From the NCBI RefSeq assembly GCF_963678635.1, contig NC_087066.1, forward strand, positions 4,154,485 to 4,218,484: 64,000 nt of DNA, written 5' to 3'. Positions 46,219 through 57,600 of this stretch are shown piece after piece. Numbering within the stretch: position 1 is the first letter of the stretch; every line of letters starts with the position of its first letter. The notes under the pieces were generated by a model. It saw only the letters and a program-made list of their open reading frames with translations, did not search any database and was not told the DNA's origin. A program made the translations under genes and the position numbers. The stretch is from Symsagittifera roscoffensis. Its lineage: Eukaryota > Xenacoelomorpha > Acoela > Convolutidae.

Positions 46219-49032
46219 AGCCTTCCGAATTGGCGATTTAGAACGGATAAGGACGTTATTTGAACGATTAGCCAAACGGTGAAGGCTAGAAGATTCTGGA
46301 ATTCTAATTTTTAAAAATTCGAATTATGACGTCATATTTCTGAGAAACGTCAGAAACGGCCATTTTTAGCTAAAATAGCAAAAAGAAACAGAACAACTTT
46401 TATCTGCGATTACGAACAGTACGAAATCGAGACTAAAAAACTACAACGAACTACCGAACAGCAGAGGACGTTCCGAGTTGCAACTATTGTGCTGTTACAA
46501 TAGTTGCAAGGCCGTTGCGAGCAACGGTGAAGGGTAAAACCCAGCCTTCCGAGTTATTGTGAACTGGATATTAAGAAGCTTGATTCACCAGATTCAAGAA
46601 TCCGGAAGGGTCTCGGGACGTGGACTTTTATGAACTTATATTGAATTTTAGCATCCGTCATGTCCTGACTTGAATTTAATTAAGATCTTAATTCGTTTTG
46701 ACAAGAATGAGGAGCTAGAAGTAGAGGGGAAAGGGTTGATCCATCTTCGATGGGGATGATGATTTTTATCTACTGAACAAAAACAATAGTAATATAATAA
46801 GTAGTAGCCCTGTTTTTAGGAGTGACCTCGTGGTCTGGGGATACTGAGACCCAGCCATGAGCTCACTATTTTTGCATGTAATCTAGTTAATTTGAGCGTT
46901 CTGGTCGAAGCCGGAGAACAGTAACGTTTTTGTCAGCCTGATGTAAGAAAGACCACCGAAAAGTACTGGCTTGGTAGAGACGGTGAAAAACATGCAAAGC
47001 TCTGTTTAGACGCTAGCCAGTCGTCTTAAGACTTAGTTTTGTTATCCGTCGATATGTATCTTCCGGGCGAATGTTACATGTATGTTTTTATGGCGCTCCT
47101 GGGTGTTATTCTTTTTTAACATCATGACCGGCAGAACCGTTAACGAGCATTCCGCGCCGAGCGGATGCTCACATTAACGCCCTTATTAGGCCTAAACCGC
47201 CGGGGCGGAAGGGTAGTTCGGAACGCGGAAGCCTTCCGGATTGCCGTGAATAGTTTTTTAACCTAGTTAAGACCGAAAATTCACGAACCAGGAAGGGTGG
47301 GGGGAATCGCGAACCCCTCATCCCCTGAGTGGTTTGTGACCAAAAACACTTAAAGATATAAGCAAAACCAAACAAAAAATAGTATAGTATCCAAGAAAAA
47401 CAAAAAAACATAAAAAATAACCGAAAAAACCAAAAACAGTAAAAAAGTAAAAAATCAGTAGAAATCATCCCCTCAGACAAGATGTGATTCAAACCCCCCG
47501 TTTGTTGTTGATAGATATATTGTTGTTACAGGCATTTATATCAGTCAGGATCGTTAAGATCATTTTTGTAGCCCGTTTGTGGGGCTTGTACTGTAGGGTT
47601 ATTTGAGCATTTAAGCACGTTAATGATAAATTGCGCCCAATCCGGAAGGGTCAGCTGATTTGCGCTCAATTCGGAAGGGTCCGGGGTGAAGACCGATCCG
47701 GCAAGCAGTACAGGGAACAACAGGAAGAGGCTCAACGACAACTACTATCGACTGTTGGGTATCGTTAACAAGTTTTGTATCCCTTTTGGTACAAAAAGTA
47801 AGATAGTAATCTGTGGGGGGCTCGACAGTGCTGCACTGTAGTGACCCTTCACCGAACTGCGAATATCCGAGTTAAGCACCTTAATTCGGAGATTAAACAA
47901 ACCCGGAGGGGTATAGTATTCCTAATATTATTACTTATATAGCCTATATTAATAGTCTTATATCGATTTTCAGACAAAAACAACGAGAACTGACCGGTTT
48001 TTAGGGTCAAAATAGCGATATTTTGATCCCCCCACAAGTCGCGATTTTTGAGATATCGATATTTTTTGAGACGGAAAAAAGCGCTAAGTTAGTGTGTTAC
48101 ATCGTAACTGCACTACTGTAACAAGTAGAACCGGTTAACTTTAGTTCGGAAGTGGTTGGAACTAGTTTGGTACCAAAAACCAAATTTTCCCAATTTTTGA
48201 TAGTAAGAAACACTAAAAATTTAGAAAATTTTTTGAAATTTTTGAGGTAGGACAGTAAAAATAGTTGTTCGGACAACGTCCACTAGTGAATCTACAAGTC
48301 TTAAAATCCGCTACCCGAAAGCCTTCCGGGTTGCAGAGAAATCGAACATAACGTGTTTGATTTGGTGGATTCATCAATCCGGAGGGGTCCAGGTAGCATA
48401 GTTTTTCGCAAAATTTTTCTACAATAGCGTTTTAGATCGGGTCTTTTGCATTGAACTAGAAGAGTATAGGCCTTCTGAGCTCAGATCAATAACATTTAGG
48501 CCGAAAGGATCAGATTTGCGAAAAAAGTTAGGCGGAACCTATAAGAGAGAAAATTTTTGAGTTTGAAAAAAAGACGTTTTGGTTAATAACTTTGGAACTA
48601 CTGAGCATATCGAGTTGATCTTGGTACCAATAGATCAGAAATTAGCTGAGCTTACTGATAGGATCAGAAATTTTTCGGAAAAGCGAGCGAGAAAATTTTT
48701 TGAGATTGTTTTTAGCAAATTACACAAATCCGGAGGGGTACACCCTTCACGTTTTACAAATTTTTCTGAAAAGCCCTGATACCCTTACCAAAAGGTAATA
48801 GCGGTTGAGTAAAGTAACTTTAGGCCATTCTAGGCGTAGAGGGAGGGCTAAAGTCACCGCAAAAGCTTAACCGAGCCAAAGTTAGGCCAGTGACAAGACC
48901 CTTCACCGTTAGTGTGAATTGTCAAATAAGAGGCTTAACTTCAATCCGGAGGGGTCTAGGAAAGGACCCTATACCCTTCCCAGTTAATTAAAACAGCATA
49001 ATTGCATCGGAGAACGTATCCGGAGGGGTATA
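46219..49032 (+). repeat. Leader-like region with at least six related stem-loops
   Basis: Stem-loops share a left arm like GCCTTCCGGATT or ACCCTTCACCG and a right arm like AATCCGGAGGGGT: 46219-46287, 46543-46611, 47231-47297, 48311-48396, 48896-48957 and 48970-49032, with a weaker one at 47844-47914. Outer pairs change together: CTACC with GGTAG, AGACCC with GGGTCT, TATACCC with GGGTATA. Loops are about 25-55 nt. The region has no significant ORF and lies just upstream of the large Ty3/gypsy-like element, so it may be its LTR and/or 5' untranslated leader; the 3' LTR is outside the window and this cannot be tested here. Confidence 0.65.
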
Positions 49033-49085
49033 AGCTGAAATTAAGAAAACTACAAAAAGCTACTTTGACAGAGCTAAGGGCTCCC

Positions 49086-49314
49086 AATCCGGAGGGGTCG
49101 AAATTTTTCAAAGTCAGAGGGGTCCGAATCCGGAGGGGTCTACTTTCCACAAAACCGGAGGGGTCCGAATCCGGAGGGGTCTACTTTCCACAAAACCGGA
49201 GGGGTCCAAATCCGGAGGGGTCTGCTATTAACTAACTCGGAGGGGTCCAAACCCGGAGGGGTCCATATTCTGACAAATCCGGAAGGGTCCTATTTGTGCC
49301 AATCCGGAGGGGTA
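49086..49314 (+). repeat. Array of about eleven AATCCGGAGGGGTC motifs
   Basis: Near-exact copies start at 49086, 49115 (partial), 49127, 49153, 49168, 49194, 49209, 49235, 49250, 49276 and 49301. This is the right arm of the stem-loops above, now repeated without left arms. Inside, a 41-bp unit (from GTCTACTTTCCAC) is tandemly duplicated. Spacers are short and variable. Confidence 0.85.
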
Positions 49315-50095
49315 TTATTTTATTAAGGACTTAGGTGAACGAAAGAAAGACTAAAAAGTGAGAAGTATTAAGTTATTAATACACAGGCTAGGTATCAGTG
49401 ACTGCGCTGGTAACTTGCCTTTCGATAAGAACAAGACTAATACAAAACAAGTCCAAACTCGGATATTCGCGACACTAAGTCTAAATTAAAGAGAACGTGG
49501 TTCATTGGTGTGGATTGGACATAATACGTTTTTGGGAAAAGTGACTGCCCTGAGGACTTTAGTAGGTCTAGCTCGGGCAGTCCGAAGGCAGATAGGTAAC
49601 ACAGTACTCGGTGGGTGCAATAGACGCCCACTTGAGAAAATTGCTGCCTTCAAAGTTTTGTCTGTTTGGTGCAGCACCAAGCAGGGAAAGCTTTTTCTTT
49701 AAAAGACAGGTTCGACTATTGTACTGCGACTGACTAAGAGTACAAGACACATACGTTTTTTTTATATATATACATTCATATTGTGTCAATATATATTTTT
49801 TTTGTTTTTTGATTTTAAATCAACCTAAACTGAGCTTGATTGGGTAGTGAGTACACTATCTTTTAAATTGACTGATAACATCATATTGTGCTAGTTTCCA
49901 GATCTTTGGACCGATAATCGGCTAGTGTGAATAAATTTTATACAAACTGTACTCTGACAACATACAGGGATTCGTGGTCACTATTTAATAGAATCTGGTG
50001 AAATTTATTGTGTTGTGTCATTATTATTGTTAATGAAACTATAAGGTCTCTAACAATTGAGTCAAGAGTAGGCATAGGAAAGTGACAAATAAAGA
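49315..50095 (+). other. Untranslated region before Gag ORF1
   Basis: No ORF of note. A low-complexity AT stretch (TATATATACA) lies near 49770. No primer binding site could be assigned. Confidence 0.4.
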
Positions 50096-53000
50096 ATGAG
50101 TTTAGAAAAGTCAAGGATACCAAAACGAGGTAATAGCTCTAGGAAATTCATACCTGAAAAGCAAAGAAAAACGATGACCGATCCTTTTGTGGATTGGATC
50201 AAGCGAACCCGGTCCGATAAAAAGGGGACGGTTTCAGGCAGAATGGTTGAAACGAGAAGTCAAAAGACCTCAGAAGAGCGAAGAGAACTGTTGGAAGTGG
50301 AGGTCAATACGGACCATACCATGAACGACAACCAGGGAGTAAATGGACTGGAAGGGAGAGGCAGAAGGCTGGCGAGTGAATCTACTCCGGTAGAACAAGG
50401 CCATGATTTTGCCACTTCCACCGGGACGTTGGATCGAGAGGAGATGTCGGAACTGTCCGACATCTCAACTGAAGTAACGGCAACTAGAAGATCTCCGACA
50501 GACAACACTATGATGGCAAGCGGAACTGGAAAACAAACAACCTCATCATCGTTCTCAGAAAGAATGAAGAACACCTTCGGAAACATCTTTCCATTCAGCA
50601 TGGGAGGAGGAGCAGGAAACGATGGGGAGTCCCAGGAGGAAGAGGATGAAGAGGAGCAAGGGGACTTTGGATCTCAAGTCAGTCTCAATAGTTCGATCCA
50701 GGAGAGTGAGGCACACGTCGGAAGAGAGACTAGAACTATGGATAAATTTGGTGTAGTGACAACGATAAGCAAAGAGGCAAACACACCAGGCCAGTCAAAA
50801 GACTTCGCGATTAGGACAAGTTCAGAGCCACAAACTGGAGAGAGTAGAACCGGAGGGCTAGGCAACGCGTTAGCGGATCCTGAAATAGATAATGATAAAA
50901 CGTCAAGACAGAGAGTCAAGGCCCGGATCTCTACCAGCACGAAGCTACCTGGGACCGACAGAGTTACACCACCACATGTGACGCCACTCATGGATAACGG
51001 GGCGGCACTAGAGGAAGCCTTAAACAACATAGTGGGCAGTTTAGGAGAACAAAATGAACAGATGTCGATAAGGATGAGTGAACTGGAAAGAGCAGTTCAC
51101 ATTGAAAGAGAAAGTCTGCGGGAAGAAATAAACCGCAACAGACAAGAAGTTGACAGAAGCGAAAAACGCTTGAAAGAAAGAACAGACGAACATATGACGA
51201 GGAACTTGTCGCGAATGACAAGAGAGGCGGAACAGAGGGAGTTACGCTTAAGAGCCGACATGGAGAAGTTAAGAATTCAGCAAGAGCAGTCTCTTGGGTC
51301 TCTTGACACAAAGATAGACGCGATGATGGAGAGGCGAACGCAGGCTATCATGGATAGGTTGGACGGGCTACTAAGCAGCAAGAGTGGACCAAAAGAAGGA
51401 GAGCCGAACTCGGGAGGTCCCAGCAGGGAACCGAGGGTGAACTTCAATGAACATCAAAGGAGGAAGACAAATGGATCCACTAGAGGCAGGGGCAGTTCAT
51501 CAGGCTATGCCACAAGGGGTAATACAGCATGGGGCCCGAACAGTAGAGCAAGTTCAACGGGGAACAGACAAACCTCGAACGAACGACCAACGCAAAACAC
51601 ACATGCGACCGGGAGAAGCGATTCTGGCAACATGGGGCATACAAGCCCGAGGAGGAGTCACATGGGCCAAGCGGGAAACGCTCATGGTGATTCGGATTGT
51701 AGGGATGTACCGCACACAGAGCCTTCGACAAGGTGTGAGGACACTCAGGCGGGACACTCAAGGGATGCTACGGCAATGGCCACAGCATTTGAACCCCTGA
51801 ACAGGTCTTTGGAGACATTCCTGACGAGGTTATCTAGAACCAATGAACGCAGTGAAAAGTCCAGAAGAGTCTTTAAGAAACCAAGATGCTACAAAGACGA
51901 ATCTGATGGCTGTATTGATACCTGGATAGAGGTAATGAAGCTGCATTTCGAGGAAGAAGACTTGTCTGAGAGACAGGAATGCAGCGCGCTCACCAGCAAC
52001 TTAGAAGGGACAGCCCTGAACTGTGTCATGGCCAAGAAACAGTATCAACGTGACACTGCTGAAAAAATCTTCGAAATCTTATTGAACCGTTTCGGATCAG
52101 GGGTGCAGGGGCACCAGGCGATGATGCGCTTCGAGAAACGGAGGCAGCGGGAAGATGAAACTATAGACAAGTTTCTCGATGATTTGGAAATGCTGAGAAG
52201 ACGCAGCCAACCGGATGAGTCAAATCGAAGGATGAACCTGGCCGTAGCCTCAAAATTCATCGATGGTGTGAAAAACGATGAACTTCGTACGATGCTAGCA
52301 ACGCATTACACACCACTATCAACTAATGCGCCAACACCGGAGGAGTTGAGACTCAAATCGAAAGAGTATCTATTGCTGAAACCTCCTTCGAGATCTGGAT
52401 ATTACAAGAACAATTATGGCAATTTTAACAACGGACCAGCGAACCAAGGGAACAATTGGTACAAACCGAGGGACGATATGGACAAGAGACGCTCTTGTGC
52501 TAATTGTAGTTCAACAGACCATCATGTGTCAGCATGCCCAGCTTATAAACAAGGCATGAAAGCAATAGGCTTTAGCCTCGAGGACGAAGATGCGTCAGAG
52601 TTGGAACATGAGGATTTCATGAGAGGAGTAATTGCGAAATTCGGCCCGAGGTGTTTCTTTTGCAACTTGGAAGGTCATTTTAAATCAGACTGTCCACAAT
52701 TCTGGGATGCAGTGGCAGACATCAAGCATCCAAGGCATGAAGAAGCTTTATCAGGAGTGAAAGCAAGCAAGGCTCGACTTCTAAACGAAGCAGAGGCACG
52801 CAGGAAGGACAAACCTCAAGAGCTGGCGGCAAAGAAAATGCAAGCGGTAACAGGAAAAGCACGTGAACCGGAACCAGCAACTGCGGCCGATGACTTCAAG
52901 ATCGATTATAAGGCAGCCGCAAAGGATGCTTTAAATAGAGTACAGCAGGAATTGGTGACGAAAGAAATCGAACAAAAAGTGAAACTTGAACTGGAAAATG

Positions 53001-54670
53001 AAAAGCTTCAGGAGCAACTGAATACCTTCGAAGCAACGGAGTTCGAGGAGACGAAAACACCAAGCAGTTTAGATATGAAACTTAAAGTGATCTCCGGTAA
53101 GAGGTTCGGCATGGCGCCACAGGGAAAGAAGATACAGTCGATAATCTCAGTGGCTGGACACCAGGTAATAAGAAATTTGAGTGAACCATCAGAGTTCACT
53201 TTAATGCATTTGGACACATATGCAGATTATCTGAGGCAGGTGGAGCCACGCACTGAGTCGAGAGCAGTGCGAGCACTACTAACGACGGGTGGCCCTCGCA
53301 TGAAGAAACTTCATGGACGCTACTTGGAGGTCTATGGGCCGTATCAAATAATGCTGAACGTGGATGGAATCAGCATCTACACCAGGACTTACATAACAAC
53401 AGATGATGACCAAATGGGGCAGATCTATTTGGGTGAAGAGGAACTCAAAGTCCGCAGGATAGGCCATGACGCCATGATGGAACAAGACGCGGTACATATT
53501 GGATATGAAGCAGATGTGACAGCACACCTGCTTGACACCAACGGAACAAAAATCGGAGTCACAGGGCTTCTGGACACAGGCGCGGTGGTAAGTGTGATGC
53601 CGATAAAAACCTGGGAGAGAATGGGCTTCACGCGGGAAGATCTGATTCCTACGAATCTCCGACTAGCCGCTGCAAATCGAGGAGCTATCTACGTAGCCGG
53701 AAGAACACCGGTGACGGTCCTTCACCTTTGGATGAGCTTCTTGGTGGTAGAGAATCTGGACGAAGCCGACCAATTCATCTTGGGCAGAGATTTTGTCAGG
53801 AACTTTGACGTGATGATTGACTTGAACAACGGTCTAATACGGATTAGAAACCCGGACCGAAAGTATGTTAAGAGACCCATTAATAGGATAATAACAGATG
53901 AAAATAAGGTACCAGTTTTTTTGGATAGAAAAGTAAAGTTACAACCAGGACAAGCTGTAGTAGCGATTTTTAGAATGAGAAATTTAAATTCGTTAAGTGA
54001 TAGTAAACAGGTTTGCTTAGTACCGAATCCAAATAGTCAGAGTTCGGTGATTTTAGGCCGGAGCTTCTCGGTAACGCGAAACGGACTGTGTGTCAGTGTG
54101 TTGTTGAACACACTGGACACCACGGTTTCAATCCAGCGTGGAAAGAAGCTTGGTTACGCATTGCCGATGAGGACCGACTATGAAGAGACACAAAACTTGA
54201 AGAAATATAGTGTGAAAGACTGTCCTTATCATGCAAATAAAGATAAAATTTTAAAGAGGATTGATGAATTAAAATCTATTCGTAAATTGTTTTCAATGAA
54301 ATCCGAAACGGACGACGGCTTATCAAGCTGCTCGAATTTTCCGGAACGCCCCTCGTCATATGAACTAGATTCTGACAAACCGGTTTTGCCAGAAATAGAA
54401 CATTTAAAAGGAAAAATAGGTGAGGGAGATTTTGAAAAATTGCGGGACCTCCTAGATCGGAACGCCGAAGTATTTTCAAAACATAAGGCGGACATCGGTT
54501 GCTGTAATTTCGTCGAACACGAAATCGAACTAGAAGAGGGCGCCGTTCCCCATAGGGAAGGCGCAAGGCGAATGACGCCACATAAATCGGAAGCGTGCCG
54601 AGCGGAAATAGAAATGTTGCTTGAATACGACATGATAGAACCCTCGAAATCACCATGGCTTGCGGAGTAG
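50096..54670 (+). CDS. ORF1: Gag, two CCHC knuckles, aspartic protease, start of RT; 1524 aa
   Basis: Residues 1-330 are disordered and acidic/Ser-rich; 330-450 form a coiled coil; 450-580 are Gly/Ser/Arg-rich. A retrotransposon Gag domain lies at about 600-745 (CIDTWIEVMKLHF, NRFGSGVQGHQAMMRF). Two CX2CX4HX4C knuckles follow, CANCSSTDHHVSAC (about 800) and CFFCNLEGHFKSDC (about 852), separated by about 38 residues. A retroviral-type protease block GLLDTGAVVSVMP (Asp about 1159) and QFILGRDF follow. The last 30 residues already belong to RT (EYDMIEPSKSPW), then TAG. The frame of RT continues in ORF2 from 54655 after what looks like a one-base loss. The N-terminal extension before Gag is unusually long for the superfamily. 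Confidence 0.88.
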   Translation: MSLEKSRIPKRGNSSRKFIPEKQRKTMTDPFVDWIKRTRSDKKGTVSGRMVETRSQKTSEERRELLEVEVNTDHTMNDNQGVNGLEGRGRRLASESTPVEQGHDFATSTGTLDREEMSELSDISTEVTATRRSPTDNTMMASGTGKQTTSSSFSERMKNTFGNIFPFSMGGGAGNDGESQEEEDEEEQGDFGSQVSLNSSIQESEAHVGRETRTMDKFGVVTTISKEANTPGQSKDFAIRTSSEPQTGESRTGGLGNALADPEIDNDKTSRQRVKARISTSTKLPGTDRVTPPHVTPLMDNGAALEEALNNIVGSLGEQNEQMSIRMSELERAVHIERESLREEINRNRQEVDRSEKRLKERTDEHMTRNLSRMTREAEQRELRLRADMEKLRIQQEQSLGSLDTKIDAMMERRTQAIMDRLDGLLSSKSGPKEGEPNSGGPSREPRVNFNEHQRRKTNGSTRGRGSSSGYATRGNTAWGPNSRASSTGNRQTSNERPTQNTHATGRSDSGNMGHTSPRRSHMGQAGNAHGDSDCRDVPHTEPSTRCEDTQAGHSRDATAMATAFEPLNRSLETFLTRLSRTNERSEKSRRVFKKPRCYKDESDGCIDTWIEVMKLHFEEEDLSERQECSALTSNLEGTALNCVMAKKQYQRDTAEKIFEILLNRFGSGVQGHQAMMRFEKRRQREDETIDKFLDDLEMLRRRSQPDESNRRMNLAVASKFIDGVKNDELRTMLATHYTPLSTNAPTPEELRLKSKEYLLLKPPSRSGYYKNNYGNFNNGPANQGNNWYKPRDDMDKRRSCANCSSTDHHVSACPAYKQGMKAIGFSLEDEDASELEHEDFMRGVIAKFGPRCFFCNLEGHFKSDCPQFWDAVADIKHPRHEEALSGVKASKARLLNEAEARRKDKPQELAAKKMQAVTGKAREPEPATAADDFKIDYKAAAKDALNRVQQELVTKEIEQKVKLELENEKLQEQLNTFEATEFEETKTPSSLDMKLKVISGKRFGMAPQGKKIQSIISVAGHQVIRNLSEPSEFTLMHLDTYADYLRQVEPRTESRAVRALLTTGGPRMKKLHGRYLEVYGPYQIMLNVDGISIYTRTYITTDDDQMGQIYLGEEELKVRRIGHDAMMEQDAVHIGYEADVTAHLLDTNGTKIGVTGLLDTGAVVSVMPIKTWERMGFTREDLIPTNLRLAAANRGAIYVAGRTPVTVLHLWMSFLVVENLDEADQFILGRDFVRNFDVMIDLNNGLIRIRNPDRKYVKRPINRIITDENKVPVFLDRKVKLQPGQAVVAIFRMRNLNSLSDSKQVCLVPNPNSQSSVILGRSFSVTRNGLCVSVLLNTLDTTVSIQRGKKLGYALPMRTDYEETQNLKKYSVKDCPYHANKDKILKRIDELKSIRKLFSMKSETDDGLSSCSNFPERPSSYELDSDKPVLPEIEHLKGKIGEGDFEKLRDLLDRNAEVFSKHKADIGCCNFVEHEIELEEGAVPHREGARRMTPHKSEACRAEIEMLLEYDMIEPSKSPWLAE

Positions 54671-57600
54671 TAATGGCGAAAAAGAAAGGGGGGCAGCTTA
54701 GATTTTGTTGCGACTTTCGTTACTTGAACGCGGTAACGATTAAAGATGCGTACCCGATACCGCGAATAGACGAGAGCCTATCCAAACTTGGTGATGCAAA
54801 GTTCTTCACCACATTGGACTTGGGTTCTGCCTTCTGGCAGGTTCCTCTGCGAAAGAAGGACAGGGAGAAAACAGGATTCGCGTGCGAATTGGGGTTGTAC
54901 CAGTGGAAGAGGATGCCCTTCGGCTTGTGCAATGCAACAGCAACCTTTCAAAGGCTGATGGCTCAGGCTTTGACAGGAGTGACCAAAAAGTACGGGAATC
55001 TCTTGATGTGCTACGTGGACGACGTAGTCATAGCGACACCAACCCTGGAGGATCACATTGATCGACTCGATGAGGTCTTCGGATGTATGAAAAGAGCAGG
55101 CTTGAAATGCAAACCATCGAAATGTGAAATCCTTAGGGATTCGATCAAGTACCTGGGGAGAATGGTGGACCGGCATGGTGTGAGGCCAGATCCAGAAGCA
55201 GTAGAGGCTGTGCTGACATGGAAAGCTCCTAGAACGGACACACAGCTCATGAGCTTCCTAGGGTTTGCCAATTACTACCGAGAATTCATAAAAGGATACG
55301 CGGACAAGGTGTACCCGATGCAGAAGCTGATGCGCAACAAAGGGAAAAAGTTCGAATGGAACGATGAGGCACAAGTTGCTTTCGAGAACATAAAGCGGGA
55401 ACTGTGCGAAGCGCCAGTGCTGGGCATGCCTACAGAAAAGGGCATGTATGTCCTTGACACAGACGCATCGGTAGTGGCCATCTCAGGAATATTGCATCAG
55501 GAGCAAGAATGGAACGGAAGAACAGTCCTCCGTCCCATTGCATACGGCAGCAAGGTCTTGAGTGACACAGAGATGAAATATGGCGCACCGAAAGCAGAAA
55601 TGTTTGCAGTAGTCACCTTCGTGGAAAAGTACCGTGCATACTTGGGGAGCGCTCCCTTCAAGTTACGCGTGGACAACAGAGCGTTATCCTGGTTGAAGAC
55701 CTACTCGATGGATCAGAGTTATATTGGTAGATGGATAGTCAGATTGGATGGCTACCATATGATAATCGAACATAGGATGCGTGATAAACATCAGAATGCT
55801 GACAGTCTCAGCAAGAAAACTGAGTTCTATGAAAGATTGGAGCAGAAGCAGGCCAATCAGGCGGAAGTAAAGGAGGGATTCTCGTTTCTGGACAAAGAAA
55901 CTTATGAAGCGCTTCCCTTAACGAGATGGTTGGATAAGTCTGGACATCCAATTCCAGGGCATCCTGAGTTACCTGTAGAGAAAGCAGCTGAGATAAAGAT
56001 CCTGTCCAAGGAGGATCCAGTCCCCTTAGATTTGTTGCTGCGCTCGAACCTGGTCCAGCAAGAACTCTCTCGCATGAATATAAACAGCCTCTCATTATTG
56101 GATAAAACGGTGCAAGTCACACCACAAGTAATGCGGATGCTGGGTGGATTGTTAGAAAGAGAAGTGACCAGAGATGACCCCGAGTGGACAGCAGCAGTGG
56201 CATCGCTAACAGTCAGTAAGAAAGTGAAGATCATGCCGTCCAGACAACAGCACGAAGAGAACAAGAGGGATTGTAGGACAATAGTTCAGCAACTAGTATC
56301 CTCAATACCCCAAGAGATTTTAACCAGTACTTCTTACGGACGGAAAGAACAGGGGAGCAGCAAGCGAAAGAAAACCGTCACCTTTGTAGACCGGGAAAAA
56401 GAGGGTGAAGAGGTAGAACAAAATCTGCTACAAGACTATTTGTCCGGGGAGAAGGATGAGGAGAAAAACCAGCAATCACAAGATCAACACCCGGGACAAG
56501 TGAATTTGTCCGGGGAGTCCGAGATAGACGAGAAAATTCCTGATGAGAAACAGGACCTAGAGAACAAAGTTTTGTACGGGGAGTCCAGATGGATGCGAAG
56601 GAAATACGGACATGATCTGGAAGAGCGTGCAGTCTCCAGTACAACACCTTCGACGGATGATAAGTCAGAAAGCTCGAGAATGAACACCTATTCAGACAGG
56701 GATTCGACCTCGGGATCAGAACTGTCAGAACTGGCGATACACACGCTACTAGTGGAAACTCGGGCGAGAAACCTGGACAGAGAGGTGTACCAGGATCCTG
56801 ACAGTGATCGCTACCTAATACCAAGCGAAAGAGTCTTTGACAACGCAGCGGATGACTTAGAAACGATAGCGGTATCGAAACGTTCGATAAGCCTGTTGCC
56901 GCAGAAAGAGGTAGTCAGGACTGATCTTCAGCCGTTTCAACAAGAAACACAACCGTTGGCGAAGATTTGGTGCGTTAAGATGGAAGAAGACACACATCAG
57001 CCCAACGAGCTGAACAGTCAGATGAGAATCATGAAGACGTACTTGAAGGCGAGATACAGACTCTCGGACCTTCTAAGGGCGCAGAGAAATGATCGCATGA
57101 CAAGCAACCTAAAAAGGTGGATAGAAAACGGTGCACCTGACAAAGGTGACCTGGAAGAAGACAGCTATAGGATCCTAAGACAATACTTCATGCAGAAGGA
57201 GGGGAGATTATATCTGAACAAGGACGGGATCGTGGCTTGCAGGAGAAGAGAAGAAGACAAGGTCTTATACAAATATAACGCGATAGTGTTGCCGCAACTC
57301 TATCAGACAGAATTATTATTCAGGTCGCATGATCAGATGGGCCATCAAGGGATCGACAAAGTGTATCAGAGGATCCTGAAGCGCTTTGAGTGGCCTGGGA
57401 TGAAAAAGGCATGCGAGAAATGGGTGACAGCATGTCTGTCATGCCAACAGGTCAAGGATCCTAGGAAGTTGCGATTTCCTTTACAATCAATTGAGTCGTC
57501 TGAATTCAACGAGGTGGTGCAGATAGATCACCAGAAGATATGCATGACAGACAGCGGTTACAACCAAGTCTTGGTCATGATAGATCACTTCACGAAGTAT

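Noticed and set aside
49002-49235. 77-codon ORF with repeated NPEGS peptide
   Set aside because: It is just the DNA motif array read in one frame; no other coding evidence.
49086-49314. CRISPR-like look of the regularly repeated motif
   Set aside because: Repeats are only about 14 bp, spacers are short and variable, arms pair with stem-loops upstream, and the genome is eukaryotic.
50096-54670. Antisense ORFs over the large retroelement ORFs
   Set aside because: Shadows of high-GC sense coding; no domains.
54655-54670. Classical -1 frameshift site between ORF1 and ORF2
   Set aside because: No X-XXY-YYZ heptamer in the overlap, and the break lies inside a conserved RT block.
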